A stretch of 35,061 nt of DNA. Origin: Bacteroidota bacterium. GTDB taxonomy: Bacteria; Bacteroidota; Bacteroidia; Chitinophagales; Saprospiraceae. The translations under genes were made by a program, and so were the position numbers. Shown piece by piece: positions 16,412 to 25,520 of the stretch (its first letter is position 1; each line of letters starts with the position of its first letter). The stretch is taken from NCBI GenBank assembly GCA_029557915.1, contig JAKQHS010000084.1, forward strand, positions 7,501-42,561, read 5' to 3'. Under the pieces are notes generated by a model. It searched no databases. It worked only from the letters and a program-made list of their open reading frames with translations, and was not told the origin of the DNA.

Positions 16412-17830
16412 ATGAAAAATGCATTTTATTTATTCCTTTTAACGTCCTGGACAATGCAGGCCCAAACCCTTCGTCCGGACCTCAGAAACCCTTCCATCTG
16501 GACTGCTTCAGGTATTCACGCGGAACCCTTGGATGATGTCAAATATCCGGGTATCCGGTTCAATGAGACCACGCAGGGAGGCCTGTACATCCTGAATCAG
16601 CCTGAATTTTCCGAAGGCAGCATTGAATTTGACCTCCGCGGCAGAAACCAGTTGCAGAAAAGTTTTGTAGGCCTGGCCTTTCATATCCAGAACGACAGCG
16701 TGTACGATGCCATTTACTTCAGGCCGTTTAATTTTCGCCCTGAAGACACCAGCCGGCAGTCCAGGGCAGTGCAGTACATTTCTTCACCCAAGAATCACTG
16801 GTTTACGCTGCGAACGGCTTTCCCGGGGAAATATGAAAATAAAGTGCAACCCGTGCCCGATCCCGACGGCTGGTTCCATGTGCGGATTGAGGTCGCCGGA
16901 CAGGAGGTAAAGGTCTATGTCAATAACAGTGAAATGCCGAGCCTTTCGGTTACAAAACTGAGTTCCACCACTTCGGGAAGACTGGGCCTTTGGGTGGGCA
17001 ATCAATCGGATGCCGGCTTTGCCAACCTGGAGATCAGTCCTTTTAAAAAAATGAATGCCGTCCCTTATGGCAACAACAAGGATGCGGGATCTTATTGTCA
17101 GGTCGGGGATGCCCGGATTTATTATGAAGTGTACGGCCAGGGCAGCCCCATCGTCCTGCTCCACGGAGGGGTCTATGGGTACATCGATGAATTTAAGCCG
17201 CTGATCGAACGACTGGCTGCGCATTTCCAGGTCATCTGCATCGGTACGCGCGGACACGGCAAATCGGAAATGGGGCGCCTGCCCTTTACCTGGGCCCAGA
17301 GGGCAAACGATGCTTACCAGGTCATCCGTGCGGTAAGCAATGAAAAAACCACGGTCATTGGGTTCAGCGATGGCGCTTACACCGCCTATAAACTGGCAGC
17401 CTTATACCCCCAGGCCGTAAATAAAATAGTGGCCATCGGCGCCGGGGATTTCCCAAAGAACAGCAAGAGGGAAAAATTTAATTACAACCCGGAGTTGTTG
17501 ATGCGGGATGCTGCGAATTTTTTCAAAAGCAGGCTGGCCCTGATGCCCGAGCCCAACCGCTGGGATGAATGCCTGCAGGGACTTAACCATTTGTACAATA
17601 ACGAAACCCTGAGTAAAGAAACCTTCCAGCAAATCACCTGTCCCACGCTCTTGGTTGCCGGGGACCAGGACCAATACCACAGGCCGGAAGACCTGGTCAA
17701 CGTCGCGCGGTATATCCCGGAAAGCCAGCTTTGCATCATCAACGGTTGCGACCATGTGGTGTTCTATTGCAACTTTCCCATGTTTTGGGAAAGCATAAGG
17801 ACTTTTATCAATTCCGGTAAATTGCCCTGA
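16412..17830 (+). CDS. Secreted beta-sandwich plus alpha/beta-hydrolase fusion
   Basis: This is an exported two-domain protein of 472 residues. After the signal peptide (cleavage near AQTLR) residues about 20-212 form a concanavalin-like beta-sandwich with the landmarks GSIEFDLRG, YDAIYFRPFNF, VPDPDGWFHVRIE and SGRLGLWVG. Residues about 225-470 form an alpha/beta hydrolase: VLLHGG (248-253), nucleophile elbow GFSDGA with Ser319, an acid in AGDQDQ (Asp418 or Asp420) and His448 in GCDHVV. The triad looks complete. The first domain closely resembles the stand-alone protein at 29419-30099. The sandwich could bind carbohydrate or hold the enzyme at a surface, but the substrate is unknown. It lies 55 bp upstream of the beta-lactamase-family gene. 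Confidence 0.85.
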   Translation: MKNAFYLFLLTSWTMQAQTLRPDLRNPSIWTASGIHAEPLDDVKYPGIRFNETTQGGLYILNQPEFSEGSIEFDLRGRNQLQKSFVGLAFHIQNDSVYDAIYFRPFNFRPEDTSRQSRAVQYISSPKNHWFTLRTAFPGKYENKVQPVPDPDGWFHVRIEVAGQEVKVYVNNSEMPSLSVTKLSSTTSGRLGLWVGNQSDAGFANLEISPFKKMNAVPYGNNKDAGSYCQVGDARIYYEVYGQGSPIVLLHGGVYGYIDEFKPLIERLAAHFQVICIGTRGHGKSEMGRLPFTWAQRANDAYQVIRAVSNEKTTVIGFSDGAYTAYKLAALYPQAVNKIVAIGAGDFPKNSKREKFNYNPELLMRDAANFFKSRLALMPEPNRWDECLQGLNHLYNNETLSKETFQQITCPTLLVAGDQDQYHRPEDLVNVARYIPESQLCIINGCDHVVFYCNFPMFWESIRTFINSGKLP

Positions 17831-17885
17831 CCTTCTGATCTTGCTCGAGGTGCAACCTCTCCGCCGGCCCTTAGTCTTTAGTAGT

Positions 17886-18929
17886 ATGTTTCCTCCACCC
17901 CTCCGGGCCATCTGTTTCCTGTGCGGATGTTTAACCTCTCTTCAGAATTTTGGACAATCCGATCGGATCTTGCCCGACAGCCTGGTTCTTGGCTGGATGA
18001 ATGAATTCAATATACCTGCATCCGGCATTGGATATCTTCAGGAAGGAAAAATCCTGCACACCAAAGTGCTGGGTGAATTGCAGGAAGGAAAACCGGCGCC
18101 TCAAAACACTTTGTTCCAGGTGGCTTCCCTGACCAAACCCATCGTGGAAATGACAGTACTGAGGCTGGTCAGCCAGGGGCTTTGGTCTTTGGATGAACCC
18201 TTGTACCCTTACTGGGTCGACCCGGAGGTAAAGGATGACCCCAGGCACCTCAAACTGACCACCCGGCATGTGCTTTCACACCAAACAGGTTTTGTCAACT
18301 GGCGCTGGCTGCATCCGAGCAAGCGGCTGACTTTTGATTTTGAGCCCGGAACCCGCACCCAATATTCCGGCGAAGGGCTTGAATATTTAAAGAAGGCCAT
18401 GGAAGCCAGATTCAAAATGCCCCTCCAGGAAATCGTGACAAAATATCTGTTCTTCCCTGATGGCATGACGGATACTCATTTTTTCTGGGATGAAGGCTCA
18501 GAGGAATCCAGGTATGCGGTAGCCCACGACAAAGACGCCAAACCCTATGAAATCAGAAAAAACCGGGAAGCCAGTGCGGCCGATCTTCTGATGACCACGG
18601 TGATGGATTATTCCCGGTTCGCCTTAGGGGTATTGCAGAAAAAGCAGCTTAGCCCTGAGGTATGGCAGGAAATGATCCGCATTGGGGCCCCGGACCAAAA
18701 TTCCAAATTCGGGCTGGGCTGGGAAATTTACACCGGCCTCCCCGGCGGGGAATATATCCTGCTCCATACCGGCAGCGATCCTGGTGTCCGTACCCTGGTA
18801 GCCTTGTTACCAAATAGCCAGGCCGGCCTTATCGTCTTTACCAATGGAGATAACGGGATGAAGTTGATCATCAAGGTCGTCGAGGAAGCGTTGGAGATTG
18901 GGGCGGAATTGGTGAAGAGAGGGGGGTGA
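17886..18929 (+). CDS. Secreted serine hydrolase, beta-lactamase (class C/PBP4) family
   Basis: The 347-residue protein has the serine beta-lactamase/DD-peptidase fold: the S-x-x-K motif (Ser81-Leu-Thr-Lys84), a Tyr160-Ser-Gly triplet in place of Y-x-N, and His294-Thr-Gly in place of KTG. The HTG and YSG variants are typical of the broad class-C-like esterase and peptidase group, so antibiotic resistance should not be assumed. The ATG at 17886 leads into a hydrophobic leader with cysteines (LRAICFLCGC), so the protein is exported or lipid-anchored. A TTG at 17841 is an unlikely alternative. It follows the sandwich-hydrolase fusion and may share its transcript. The coding end (VKRGG then TGA) runs into period-7 sequence. 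Confidence 0.88.
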   Translation: MFPPPLRAICFLCGCLTSLQNFGQSDRILPDSLVLGWMNEFNIPASGIGYLQEGKILHTKVLGELQEGKPAPQNTLFQVASLTKPIVEMTVLRLVSQGLWSLDEPLYPYWVDPEVKDDPRHLKLTTRHVLSHQTGFVNWRWLHPSKRLTFDFEPGTRTQYSGEGLEYLKKAMEARFKMPLQEIVTKYLFFPDGMTDTHFFWDEGSEESRYAVAHDKDAKPYEIRKNREASAADLLMTTVMDYSRFALGVLQKKQLSPEVWQEMIRIGAPDQNSKFGLGWEIYTGLPGGEYILLHTGSDPGVRTLVALLPNSQAGLIVFTNGDNGMKLIIKVVEEALEIGAELVKRGG

Positions 18930-18966
18930 GATTTGAGGAATGAGGGTTGAGGATTGAGGATTGAGG
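18915..18966. repeat. Period-7 array (GAGGATT type) at a gene end
   Basis: Words GAGATTT, GAGGAAT, GAGGGTT, GAGGATT, GAGGATT and GAGGGAT follow at 7-bp spacing. They start at the TGA of the beta-lactamase-family gene and end where the dispersed element at 18967 begins. Confidence 0.85.
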
Positions 18967-19540
18967 GATCAAGGATCCTGGCAGTCAACTTAAATAAAAC
19001 AATCTTCCTTGCTCATGCCAGAATAAGCACAGAGATGGGTCCATTAAATTTGTTCCAATACCAAGGGTCAGGTTCCCTTCCGGGGTCAGGGGTCGGAACA
19101 CAATTAAAAAAAGAATTCTATATCAATATAATCAACGCCCCTGTCCCCCCCAATATCACCAATATTCAGATCCCGCCTGGGGGCAGGCCCACGGGGGTAC
19201 CAAAGATCCTGGCAGCATCTTAAAGTATAACTTTCGGCCCTGCACTTACCTGAATAAGTACAGAGGTGGGTCCATTAAATTTATTCCGAAATATCAAGCG
19301 CCGGGTTCCCCTTCAAGGGGTCAGGGGTCGGAACACAATTAAAAAAAAGAATTCTATATCAATATAATCAACACCCCTGTCCCCCCATATCACCAATAAT
19401 CAGATCCCGCCTGGGGGCAGGCCCACGGGGGAACCAAGGATTCTGGCAGAATCTAAATAGAAAAACACCCGGCCTTACCCTTGTCTGAATGAGTACAGGG
19501 ATAAGTCAATTGAATATTTTCAAAAATGCCAAGGGTCAGG
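18967..19540. repeat. Dispersed element: two tandem copies and a partial third
   Basis: The copies start at about 18967, 19202 and 19436, at the word AAGGATCCTGGCAG or variants, with a period of about 235 bp. Shared blocks in order are AAACAATCTTCCTTGC, GTCCATTAAATTT, a G-rich stretch containing GGGGTCAGGGGTCGGAACA, AGAATTCTATATCAATA, a C-rich CACCCCTGTCCCCCC, and GGGGGCAGGCCCACGGGGG. The third copy stops at the CCACCCA array. Related copies are at 34589-35061. The copies carry stops and frame changes relative to each other, and no transposase is nearby. Confidence 0.88.
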
Positions 19541-19576
19541 TCCACCACCCACCACCCACCATCCACCACCCACCAT
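19541..19576. repeat. Period-7 array (CCACCCA type) at the M50 gene end
   Basis: About five words CCACCCA or CCATCCA lie in a row, followed by a T run and then, 5 bp further, the stop codon of the site-2 protease gene on the minus strand. Confidence 0.85.
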
Positions 19577-19580
19577 TTTT

Positions 19581-20672
19581 TCACGCCAACTTCTGCCTGA
19601 TCATCAGCAACTCATGAATATTCTCCTTGTCCAGAATACCTAAAAGTTGTTGGCCATCCACCACCGGGGCTACCTGGCAGGGGCTGAGGGATAATTTTTC
19701 ATAGGCTTCCTGGAGGGGCATGGAGGAAGTCAAGGTGAGGTAATCCTGGCGCATCACCTGGGCCACGGAAGCGTTGGTGCCAAATTGGGAGAGGCCCTTA
19801 ATGAGTTCGTTGGAGGTGAGGACCCCATGGATCTGAGTCTGATCGGCGACGAGGAATACTTTATCCTGGCTTTCCAGCACCAGCTTTGAAACCGAATCCA
19901 GGCTGTCGGTGGCCGCCACCGGGGTGAAACGGGTCATCATGGCATCGCGGACGATAAAATGGCTCATGGCGTTTTTCACCGTTTCCTGGAGCGCTTCGCC
20001 GCCGGCGCCGAGGTAAATAAACAAGCCGATGAACACGAGCATAAAATTGTAGAAGAAACCCAGGAAGACAAAAAGCACCGCCAGGCCCTGCCCTATTCCC
20101 GCCGCGATCCGGGTGGCCTTGGTCCGGTCCATTTTAAATGCCAGAAGGGCCCTGAGCACCCGGCCCCCATCCATCGGGAATGCCGGTATAAGGTTAAAGA
20201 CAGCCAGGGTGATATTGGCAATAAACAGTTTGTTCACCATGGGCATATTCTGCCAATATTCCGCTGAATTGACCTCTTCAGTTCCTGGAAAGCCTCCGAT
20301 GGAAGTCAGGTAGATCCAAAGAAAAATCGCGATGACCATATTCACCATAGGCCCTGCCAGGGCTACCAGCAATTCCTGGCCCGGCTTTTCCGGCAATTTT
20401 TCCAGGCTGGCGATCCCACCGATCGGATAAAGCGAAATATCGTGGGTTTTAATGCCAAACCGTTTTGCCGTGAGCGCATGCCCGAATTCATGCAGGACCA
20501 CGCAGAGAAAAAGAAGGAGGATGAAGGCCACCCCGCTGAGGGCGCCGCCCAGGTCCTTGCCCGCCTGGAAATGGGACATCAGGATCCAGCCGATCAGGAT
20601 GAGAAAGGTCCAGTGGATGTATACTTTGATGCCTGAGTAGGAACCGATGAATAAGGAACCCTTTTTTTTCAT
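19581..20672 (-). CDS. M50 site-2 protease with CBS domain pair
   Basis: This is an intramembrane zinc protease of 363 residues (family M50B, SpoIVFB-like). It has about five or six membrane segments in residues 15-225. The zinc motif is HEFGH (61-65) and the second metal motif is NLIPAFPMDGG, with Asp168. Residues about 240-360 hold two CBS motifs (RDAMMTRFTPVAATDSL and VAQVMRQDYLTLTSS), which in this subgroup bind adenine nucleotides and tune the protease. The normal function of such proteins is to release a membrane-held regulator, but no obvious substrate gene is adjacent. A small GC-rich hairpin (AGCCC/GGGCT at 20690-20702) lies 17 bp upstream of the ATG. Confidence 0.93.
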   Translation of the reverse strand: MKKKGSLFIGSYSGIKVYIHWTFLILIGWILMSHFQAGKDLGGALSGVAFILLLFLCVVLHEFGHALTAKRFGIKTHDISLYPIGGIASLEKLPEKPGQELLVALAGPMVNMVIAIFLWIYLTSIGGFPGTEEVNSAEYWQNMPMVNKLFIANITLAVFNLIPAFPMDGGRVLRALLAFKMDRTKATRIAAGIGQGLAVLFVFLGFFYNFMLVFIGLFIYLGAGGEALQETVKNAMSHFIVRDAMMTRFTPVAATDSLDSVSKLVLESQDKVFLVADQTQIHGVLTSNELIKGLSQFGTNASVAQVMRQDYLTLTSSMPLQEAYEKLSLSPCQVAPVVDGQQLLGILDKENIHELLMIRQKLA

Positions 20673-20734
20673 AAGAATGAGTTTTTAAAAGCCCGAAGGG
20701 CTCAACGTTTTGCCAGTACAAATTAAGAAGAAGC

Positions 20735-21805
20735 GGGCTAAAGCCCATAAATTCCCTTTGCCTCAACCCCGGCCTGAAGGCCGGGGTTGGATATCAACGG
20801 CTTAAAATCTCCACCCATTTGGGTGATGTGATTGATCCATCACCGCCATTAGTTACTTGGGAGGTTGATCATCTAACCCCCAGGCTTAAGCCTGGGGTTC
20901 AAAGGCATAGCGTGAATTGTGCTTCAGCCCAGCACAGGGAAGCATATGCAACATGGTAGACTCACTTATCACTTTCATCTGGGGCTAAAGCCCATAATCT
21001 TCTTTTACACTAACCCCGGCCTGAAGGCCGGGGATGGATATACAACGGCTTAAAATCTTTACCCATCAGGGCAATATGTTTGATTCATCACCGAAAGTGG
21101 TTACAGGGGAGGTTGATCATCTAACCCCAGGCTTAAGCCTGGGGTTCAAAGGCATAGCGTGAATTGGACTTCAGCCCAGCACAAAGAAGTATATGCACCA
21201 TGTAGTCTCAACTATCACCTTCATCTGGGGCTAAAGCCCATAAATTCCCTTTACCTCAACCCCAGCCTGAAGGCCGGGGATGGTATCAACAACTTAAAAA
21301 TCTATATCCATCAGGGCTATATGGTTGATTCACCACCGAAAGTAGTTACAGGGGAGGCTGATCATCCAACCTCTGGCTTTAGCCTGAGGTTTAAAGGCGG
21401 AGCGCCAATTTGGCTTCAGCCCAGCACAGGGAAGCATATGCACCATGTAGAAACACCTATCACCTTCATCTGGGGCTAAAGCCCATACTCTTCTTATGCA
21501 TCAACCCCGGCCTGAAGGCCGGGGATGGATATACAACGGCTTAAAATCTCTACCCATCAGGGCAATATGCTTGATCCATCAACGAAAGTAGTTACTGGGG
21601 AGGCTGATCATCCAACCTCAGGCTTTAGCCTGAGGTTTAAACGCGGAGCGCCAATTGGGCTTCAGCCCAGCACAGTGAAGCACCATATAGACTCACCCTA
21701 TCACTTTCATCTGGGGCTAAAGCCCATAAATTCCCTTTACCTTAACCCCGGCCTGAAGGCCGGGATGGATATACAACGGCTTAAAAATCACTACCCTCAC
21801 AGCTA
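20735..21805. repeat. Tandem array of palindrome-rich units of about 245 bp
   Basis: Units begin with GGGCTAAAGCCC at 20735, 20982, 21228, 21473 and 21714, so unit lengths are 247, 246, 245 and 241 bp, with the fifth unit cut short. Each full unit holds three palindromes: GGGCTAAAGCCC; an AACCCCGGCC/GGCCGGGG arm pair around TGAA; and an AACCCCAGGC/GCCTGGGGTT arm pair (AACCTCAGGC/GCCTGAGGTT in the fourth unit, and a variant of that in the third). A conserved CTTCAGCCCAGCAC word lies between. Because unit lengths are not all multiples of three, the open frames across it are unlikely to be genes. It fills the space between the M50 gene and the double hydrolase. Confidence 0.93.
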
Positions 21806-21838
21806 CCACTTCGACCCGTTTTGCATTATATTAAAGTC

Positions 21839-24088
21839 ATGAAGCCTTCCCTCCTTACCATAAATATTTTAATATTGGTTCTGCTCTTCAACGGCATAGT
21901 CACCACATCATCCCTGTCTGCCCAATCCAAGGTAAATATTGCAGTTGACCAAAGACCGCCGGAAGCCGAAAATCTGAATGTCTTGCAGGACTGGTTGCGC
22001 TGGAACAATCCGGGAAGTTTCAGGACCCATTTTTTCAACAGCCTTGCTTCATGTTGTTTTGACGCCAGGGACCAGGAGATCGCCCGATTGTTTACCCGGA
22101 AGGACTGGCTGGCCCGGCAAGAGATAATAAAAGAAAAACTCCTGGAGGCCATCGGACCCTTTCCAGAAAAGACCCCCTTGAATCCCAGGATCACCGGAGT
22201 AATTGAAAAGGAAGGATACCGCATCGAAAAAATCGTGTTCGAATCCCATCCGGGATTTTATGTACCGGGATGCCTCTTTATTCCCGACGGGATCAAAGGG
22301 AAAGCCCCGGCTGTCCTCAATGTCTTCGGCCATGAACAGGAATCCTACCATAAAGCCCTGGACCAGGTCATCATCCTTAACCTGGTGAAAAAAGGGATGA
22401 TCGTATTCGCCATCGATCCGCTCAGCCAGGGAGAACATGTCCAGTATTATGATCCGGAAATCAAATTTTCCTCCATTGGCTACAGTGTGGTGGAACATTC
22501 CTATTTCGGGAATGTCTGCTTCTTAGCCGGATCATCGGGCGCTAAATATTTTACCTGGGATGGGATCAGGGCCATTGATTACCTGGTCTCCCGACCGGAA
22601 GTGGACCCGGAAAGGATCGGGGTAACGGGCTTTTCGGGGGGTGGTACAGTCACTGCCTACCTGGGAGCCTTTGATCCACGGGTAAAAGCGATGGTACCCT
22701 GCAGCTGGTCCACCTACAACCGGAGGCTGCTGGAAATGAAAGGCACCCAGGATGCAGAATCGATATTGACCCATGGACTTAAGAATGGGTTGAGCTTTGA
22801 AGACCTGATCGAGGTGAGGGCCCCCAAGCCATGCCTGTTGACTTTCACCTCACGCGACGAATACCTGAGCCTGCAGGGCGCGCGGGAAGCTTACCAGGAG
22901 GCGGCCGGGGCTTATGCCGCGCTCGGTCAGCCGGATCATCTTCAAATGGTGGAGGACGATTCCAAACACTGGGTGACTCCCAAAATCAGGGAAGAGATCT
23001 ATCGTTTTTTTATGAAACATTTCGATCTGTCCGGCGAAGCTGCGGAAGAGGAAGTGGCACTTCTTTCAGGGCAGGACCTGCAGGTGACCCCAACCGGCCA
23101 GATCGCCACTTCTTTTGGAGGGGACCGGGTGTATGAAGTTAATAAAAAAGAAAGCCTGCCGCTGATCGAAAAACTGGAGCAATCAAGAAAAGAGATTAGC
23201 ACCCACCTGGAGAAAGTCCGGAAAAAAGCGATGGAAGTTTCCGGTTATGTGGCGCCTTGTTGCCCCGGGGCTGAACCGGTCATCAATGGGAGGTATCAGC
23301 GGGAAGGATATACCGTGACGAAGTTTGCTATCCCGGGTGAAGGCGAATACGCCATTCCCCTATTGCTGTTTGTTCCGGACAGCCTGCCGGGTAAGCGCAG
23401 CACGATCGTTTATCTGCATCCTTCAGGCAAGGCCGCCGAAGCAAAAGCCGGTGGAGAAATCGAATCCCTGGTAAAAAAAGGATACCTCGTCGCGGCCGCA
23501 GATGTCCTCGGGACGGGAGAAACCGCCAATACAGCCAGCCGAGGCCAGACCGATCCCTATACCGGCGTACTGGTCGGACGCAGCCTGGTAGGGATTCAGG
23601 CGGGAGATATCGTAAGGGTGGTGAATTATCTCCTACAACGCCCGGACGTGGATTCGAATGGGATTGGCGCCGTAGCACGCGGGGAACTGGCAATTCCACT
23701 TCTTCATGCTGCCGCTTTCGACCCTACTATCCGCTCGGTCACGCTGATAAGTTCCCTGATCTCTTACCGGTCCGTAGTCATGAACCGGATCTATAAAATC
23801 GGGTTGACCGCCAGGCCCGGAGGCGGCCACCACCATCCTTATGAAGTCGATTTTGCCTGGGGCATTGCCGGCGTTTTGAAAGCCTATGACTTGCCGGATC
23901 TGATGGGCTGTATTGCGCCGAGAAGGCTGGTGGTTGCCGATCCCAGGAACCAGGTGTTGGAAAATCCGACCACCGCGGAACTCAACCTTGATCTTGAATT
24001 TCCCTTGGAGGTGTATCGCGTTAAGAAGGCCGGGGAGAAACTGAGAATCATCGAGAATATGGATCGCCTGGAATTTATAATGGATTAG
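21839..24088 (+). CDS. Secreted tandem alpha/beta-hydrolase (second domain degenerate)
   Basis: The 749 residues contain two related alpha/beta-hydrolase halves after a signal peptide (cleavage near SLSAQ). The ATG at 21839 is chosen because it begins the leader. The first half (about 110-400) has a full triad: Ser266 in TGFSGGG, Asp340 in TSRDEYL and His377 in DSKHW. It resembles the acetyl-xylan-esterase-like and Abhydrolase_7 group (GHEQES, IDPLSQGEH). The second half (about 470-749) repeats the fold (YLHPSGK, DVLGTGE), but the nucleophile elbow reads VARGELA, with Gly615 where Ser is expected. It is probably a non-catalytic copy used for binding or stability. An esterase acting on plant or algal polysaccharide is possible but unproven. 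Confidence 0.85.
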   Translation: MKPSLLTINILILVLLFNGIVTTSSLSAQSKVNIAVDQRPPEAENLNVLQDWLRWNNPGSFRTHFFNSLASCCFDARDQEIARLFTRKDWLARQEIIKEKLLEAIGPFPEKTPLNPRITGVIEKEGYRIEKIVFESHPGFYVPGCLFIPDGIKGKAPAVLNVFGHEQESYHKALDQVIILNLVKKGMIVFAIDPLSQGEHVQYYDPEIKFSSIGYSVVEHSYFGNVCFLAGSSGAKYFTWDGIRAIDYLVSRPEVDPERIGVTGFSGGGTVTAYLGAFDPRVKAMVPCSWSTYNRRLLEMKGTQDAESILTHGLKNGLSFEDLIEVRAPKPCLLTFTSRDEYLSLQGAREAYQEAAGAYAALGQPDHLQMVEDDSKHWVTPKIREEIYRFFMKHFDLSGEAAEEEVALLSGQDLQVTPTGQIATSFGGDRVYEVNKKESLPLIEKLEQSRKEISTHLEKVRKKAMEVSGYVAPCCPGAEPVINGRYQREGYTVTKFAIPGEGEYAIPLLLFVPDSLPGKRSTIVYLHPSGKAAEAKAGGEIESLVKKGYLVAAADVLGTGETANTASRGQTDPYTGVLVGRSLVGIQAGDIVRVVNYLLQRPDVDSNGIGAVARGELAIPLLHAAAFDPTIRSVTLISSLISYRSVVMNRIYKIGLTARPGGGHHHPYEVDFAWGIAGVLKAYDLPDLMGCIAPRRLVVADPRNQVLENPTTAELNLDLEFPLEVYRVKKAGEKLRIIENMDRLEFIMD

Positions 24089-24138
24089 GCAATTCCCGAT
24101 ACGGACAATTTCTCATACCTTTTCATTCAAATGGAACC

Positions 24139-25380
24139 ATGCCGGATTACGAAAAGCTGAAGCGGCTCTGCGAGGAAGCAAGCAGTATTTCCAGAACGGT
24201 GATCGATGACTTTCTGGTTTATTACGCTGCATTCCGGGACAAACAGGACCGTGAATTTGATGTTCGGATTGAACGGTTCCGCGCAATGGAGAAAAAAATG
24301 CCTGCCGCCTGGACCCCTTCGGTCAAAATGCAATACATTGGACACCGTCTTTTTAAACAGGGAGGGCTGATTCATAAATATTTACGGTCCGAGGATCTTA
24401 AAAACAGGGAAGCCGAAGAACTGAATTTTTTACAGGAATTGTCCGCAAGCCCCTGGAAATTCAGTTTCAGTGTGATCCTGGACCATCCCGCGCCGGATTT
24501 TTACGAGATGGAAGATGTATTCCGGGGAGAGCAGTATCTGCTTTATTCGCCAGCCGTCACCCAGACCTTGTCAGACCACCCGGTATCCCTGTGGTTCAAC
24601 CTGATCTTTTATAATGGTTCCTGCTGGCAAACCTATGGCCCGCTTACCGGTTTGCAAAGTTATGGCCCTGACGATATTTTCTTTTATGCCACGGAATTGA
24701 ACGAGTCCATTGACTCGGATGAGGAACTGCTGGAGGATGTTGAAAAAAACCCGGTGCCCTATATGATGCTGATGAGCGGTTCGACCCATCCCATCCTTCT
24801 GCAAAGCGGATACGAGGCCGTCTTAATAAAAGGGGAAGCGCCGCTGACCGGCTTTGATTTTCAGACTATGAAGAATGATTTCCGGATCCAATTCGATTCC
24901 GGCGTATTTAAATTAAGCCATAAAACACTTTCTGACCCACCGCATTTGGCGGAAGTCTATTATGATGAGAAGGAGAGCGTCCTGCACGCCTCAGCCATGA
25001 CGGACTATGGTTACCATGAACTCATCGGATGCCTGAACGGATACGGCATCGACTTCCCCATAGAACCCGATATCCGCATCCATCCCTCCCTGCTCGATCT
25101 GATCCGAAAATTGCTGAATAAAAAAGTGAATCTTTTTCCATACAACCATTTATTCGAGGAAAAAAAATCACCGGAGAGTGAAGAATTCCTCGCTAAACTG
25201 AACCAGGTCCTATCAATGGCCCTGCCAGAAATCAATGCCGGCAGAAAACCGGATGCCGAGGCGCTGGCCCGAAAACTGGACCTGGACCCGGAGACGGTCA
25301 GGGACATTCTTGATAATGTTATAGGCCGGGTTGATAAACTTAAGAAGGACGGTCCGTTTGGGCATGGTCCTGAGGCCTGA
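24139..25380 (+). CDS. Unrecognised 413-residue soluble protein
   Basis: I do not recognise the family. There is no signal peptide or membrane segment. The first 100 residues are charged helices (LKRLCEEASSISRTVIDDFL and FRAMEKKMPAAWTPSVKMQYIGHRLFKQGG). The middle (about 105-300) looks like mixed alpha/beta with many aromatics (FYEMEDVFRGEQYLLYSP, WQTYGPLTGLQSYGPDDIFFYA). The last 50 residues (DAEALARKLDLDPETVRDILDNVI) could be a small helix-turn-helix or helical bundle. The composition resembles the neighbouring chromosomal genes, so it is probably native. It starts 50 bp after the double hydrolase and may share its transcript. Confidence 0.7.
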   Translation: MPDYEKLKRLCEEASSISRTVIDDFLVYYAAFRDKQDREFDVRIERFRAMEKKMPAAWTPSVKMQYIGHRLFKQGGLIHKYLRSEDLKNREAEELNFLQELSASPWKFSFSVILDHPAPDFYEMEDVFRGEQYLLYSPAVTQTLSDHPVSLWFNLIFYNGSCWQTYGPLTGLQSYGPDDIFFYATELNESIDSDEELLEDVEKNPVPYMMLMSGSTHPILLQSGYEAVLIKGEAPLTGFDFQTMKNDFRIQFDSGVFKLSHKTLSDPPHLAEVYYDEKESVLHASAMTDYGYHELIGCLNGYGIDFPIEPDIRIHPSLLDLIRKLLNKKVNLFPYNHLFEEKKSPESEEFLAKLNQVLSMALPEINAGRKPDAEALARKLDLDPETVRDILDNVIGRVDKLKKDGPFGHGPEA

Positions 25381-25520
25381 TGGCATCAAATTCGGGAACC
25401 AGCACTCCAGGCAGAGTGTCAGCGACCGGCCGCAAAAATTCCAGGATGAATTGGAAGATATCCATGAAGATAACCTGGCCGTGGCCGAACAAGGATTGCA
25501 TACCCTGATGAAGTCAACGA

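Noticed and set aside
17886-18929. A true beta-lactamase conferring antibiotic resistance.
   Set aside because: The KTG box is HTG and the Y-x-N box is Y-S-G, as in the wider esterase/peptidase group. Resistance cannot be claimed.
18954-19223. An 89-codon frame in the dispersed element, resembling part of a frame at 34527-34928.
   Set aside because: The similarity follows from shared repeat DNA. The second copy at 19202 has stops in the matching frame and the proteins are low-complexity.
21159-21842. Two open frames of about 105 codons inside the tandem repeat array, with similar protein sequences.
   Set aside because: They read the same repeat unit and resemble each other only for that reason. 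Unit lengths of 241-247 bp shift the frame between units, there is no ribosome binding site, and the palindromes explain the conservation.
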